Shown: positions 6,019-6,506 of the stretch, piece after piece
Position numbering within the stretch: the first letter of the stretch is position 1
Layout of the letters: each line of letters opens with the position of its first letter
Assembly (NCBI GenBank): GCA_947057405.1
Contig: CAMSEJ010000149.1
Location: 1 to 6,506, forward strand
DNA from: an uncultured Roseburia sp.
GTDB lineage: Bacteria > Bacillota > Clostridia > Lachnospirales > Lachnospiraceae
DNA: 6,506 nucleotides
Reading direction: 5' to 3'
Made by a program: the position numbers and the translations under genes
Notes under the pieces: model-generated
Database searches by the model: none
What the model was told of the DNA's origin: nothing
The model's input: the letters and a program-made list of their open reading frames with translations, nothing else

Positions 6019-6449
6019 ATGCGACGGATTAAGGTTTTGGTAGTAGAAGATTCCATTGTATTTCGGGAACTGCTGGTTCAGAATCTGAACCGGGATTCCG
6101 AAATACAGGTTGTGGCGACAGCCAGAGATCCCTTTGAAGCAAGGGACGCTATTTTAAAATACAGGCCCGACGTCATGACGCTTGACGTCGAGCTGCCGCG
6201 AATGAACGGGATAGAGTTTTTGCGGAAGCTGATGCCGCAGTATCCGCTGCCTGTCGTGGTCATCAGTTCCTTAAGCGATAAGGTATTTGACGCCATGAGC
6301 GCGGGGGCGGTTGATTTTGTGGCAAAGCCCGCCGTTTCGAACCGCAGCCAGCTAGAAGAGTTTATTCAGAATGAACTGATTGTTAAGATTAAAATCGCAT
6401 CGTCTGCGCAGATCAGCAATACAAAAAAATCGGCGTTGCTTTCACATCA
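6019..6449 (+). CDS. cheB: CheB, receptor methylesterase: receiver domain only, 3'-truncated by adapter
   Basis: CheB removes methyl groups from, and deamidates, chemoreceptors, opposing CheR, when its receiver is phosphorylated by CheA. Only 143 genuine codons are present, against about 350 in the family. They hold the receiver (E10/D11, phospho-acceptor D56 in TLDVELPRMNG, S83, K103 in VAKPA) and the start of the linker. The catalytic methylesterase domain lies beyond the fragment. The frame runs on past 6449 only because it reads into adapter DNA: residues after Gln144 (DRKSTRPELSHMA) are adapter translation, not protein. ATG 6019 is the first in-frame start, since a TGA stop lies at 6013-6015. 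The best Shine-Dalgarno (AGGAG, 6001-6005) is 13 bases away inside the end of cheR, so translation is probably coupled to cheR. CheB is favoured over a plain CheY by the SSLSDKVFDAMSAGAVDFVAKP pattern and the neighbouring cheR. Confidence 0.93.
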
Positions 6450-6506
6450 AGATCGGAAGAGCACACGTCCTGAACTCAGTCACATGGCATGATCTCGTAT
6501 GCCGTC
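6450..6506 (+). other. Synthetic Illumina read-2/P7 adapter with index (not genomic)
   Basis: The sequence starts AGATCGGAAGAGCACACGTC, matching the TruSeq read-2 adapter, continues with a slightly altered stretch (CTGAACTCAGTCAC, canonically TGAACTCCAGTCAC), then an index octamer ATGGCATG (6484-6491) and the P7 start ATCTCGTATGCCGTC (6492-6506). One C is gained and one lost, so total length is unchanged; this looks like homopolymer read or synthesis error. Trim this before any protein is deposited. Confidence 0.97.

Overview
The window is a roughly 6.4 kb bacterial fragment (about 46-6449) flanked by synthetic DNA. Bases 1-45 match the Illumina TruSeq read-1 side (tail of P5, an 8-base index, read-1 primer). 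Bases 6450-6506 match the read-2/P7 side (adapter, 8-base index, start of P7). Everything biological therefore lies between them, and the first and last genes are cut by the fragment ends, not by natural mutation. Full-length index-bearing adapters on both ends of a multi-kilobase insert suggest one library molecule read end to end or a lightly trimmed assembly; this is inference.

The organism looks like a motile Firmicute of class Clostridia, most likely Lachnospiraceae. The reasons are purine-rich Shine-Dalgarno sites (AAGGAG, AGGAGG, GGGAGG), a TTG start, a SigA-type promoter, a U-tailed intrinsic terminator, a receptor signalling tip of the type common in that family, and middling GC content. 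No marker gene fixes the genus.

All six genes are on the + strand and all concern chemotaxis or two-component/cyclic-di-GMP signalling. In order they are: (1) a 5'-truncated methyl-accepting chemotaxis protein (second membrane helix, HAMP, signalling hairpin); (2) a 211 bp gap with a SigA-like promoter, a possible SigD-like promoter and a leader predicted to fold; (3) a receiver-HD-GYP response regulator with its catalytic residues intact; (4) a clear intrinsic terminator; (5) a soluble PAS histidine kinase; (6) 12 bp later, a second receiver-HD-GYP protein whose HD-GYP domain has lost several metal ligands; (7) cheR, starting at TTG; (8) the receiver half of cheB, cut by the 3' adapter.

The combination suggests a locus linking receptor adaptation (CheR methylates and CheB demethylates receptors) to phospho-controlled cyclic-di-GMP turnover. 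The intact HD-GYP protein would degrade c-di-GMP when its receiver is phosphorylated. The kinase and the degenerate HD-GYP protein look like a cognate pair in which the output domain is probably a binding or regulatory module, not a phosphodiesterase. The most interesting points are this pseudo-enzyme beside an active-looking paralogue, and the structured leader ahead of the active one. No mobile element, CRISPR array, tRNA or rRNA was seen.
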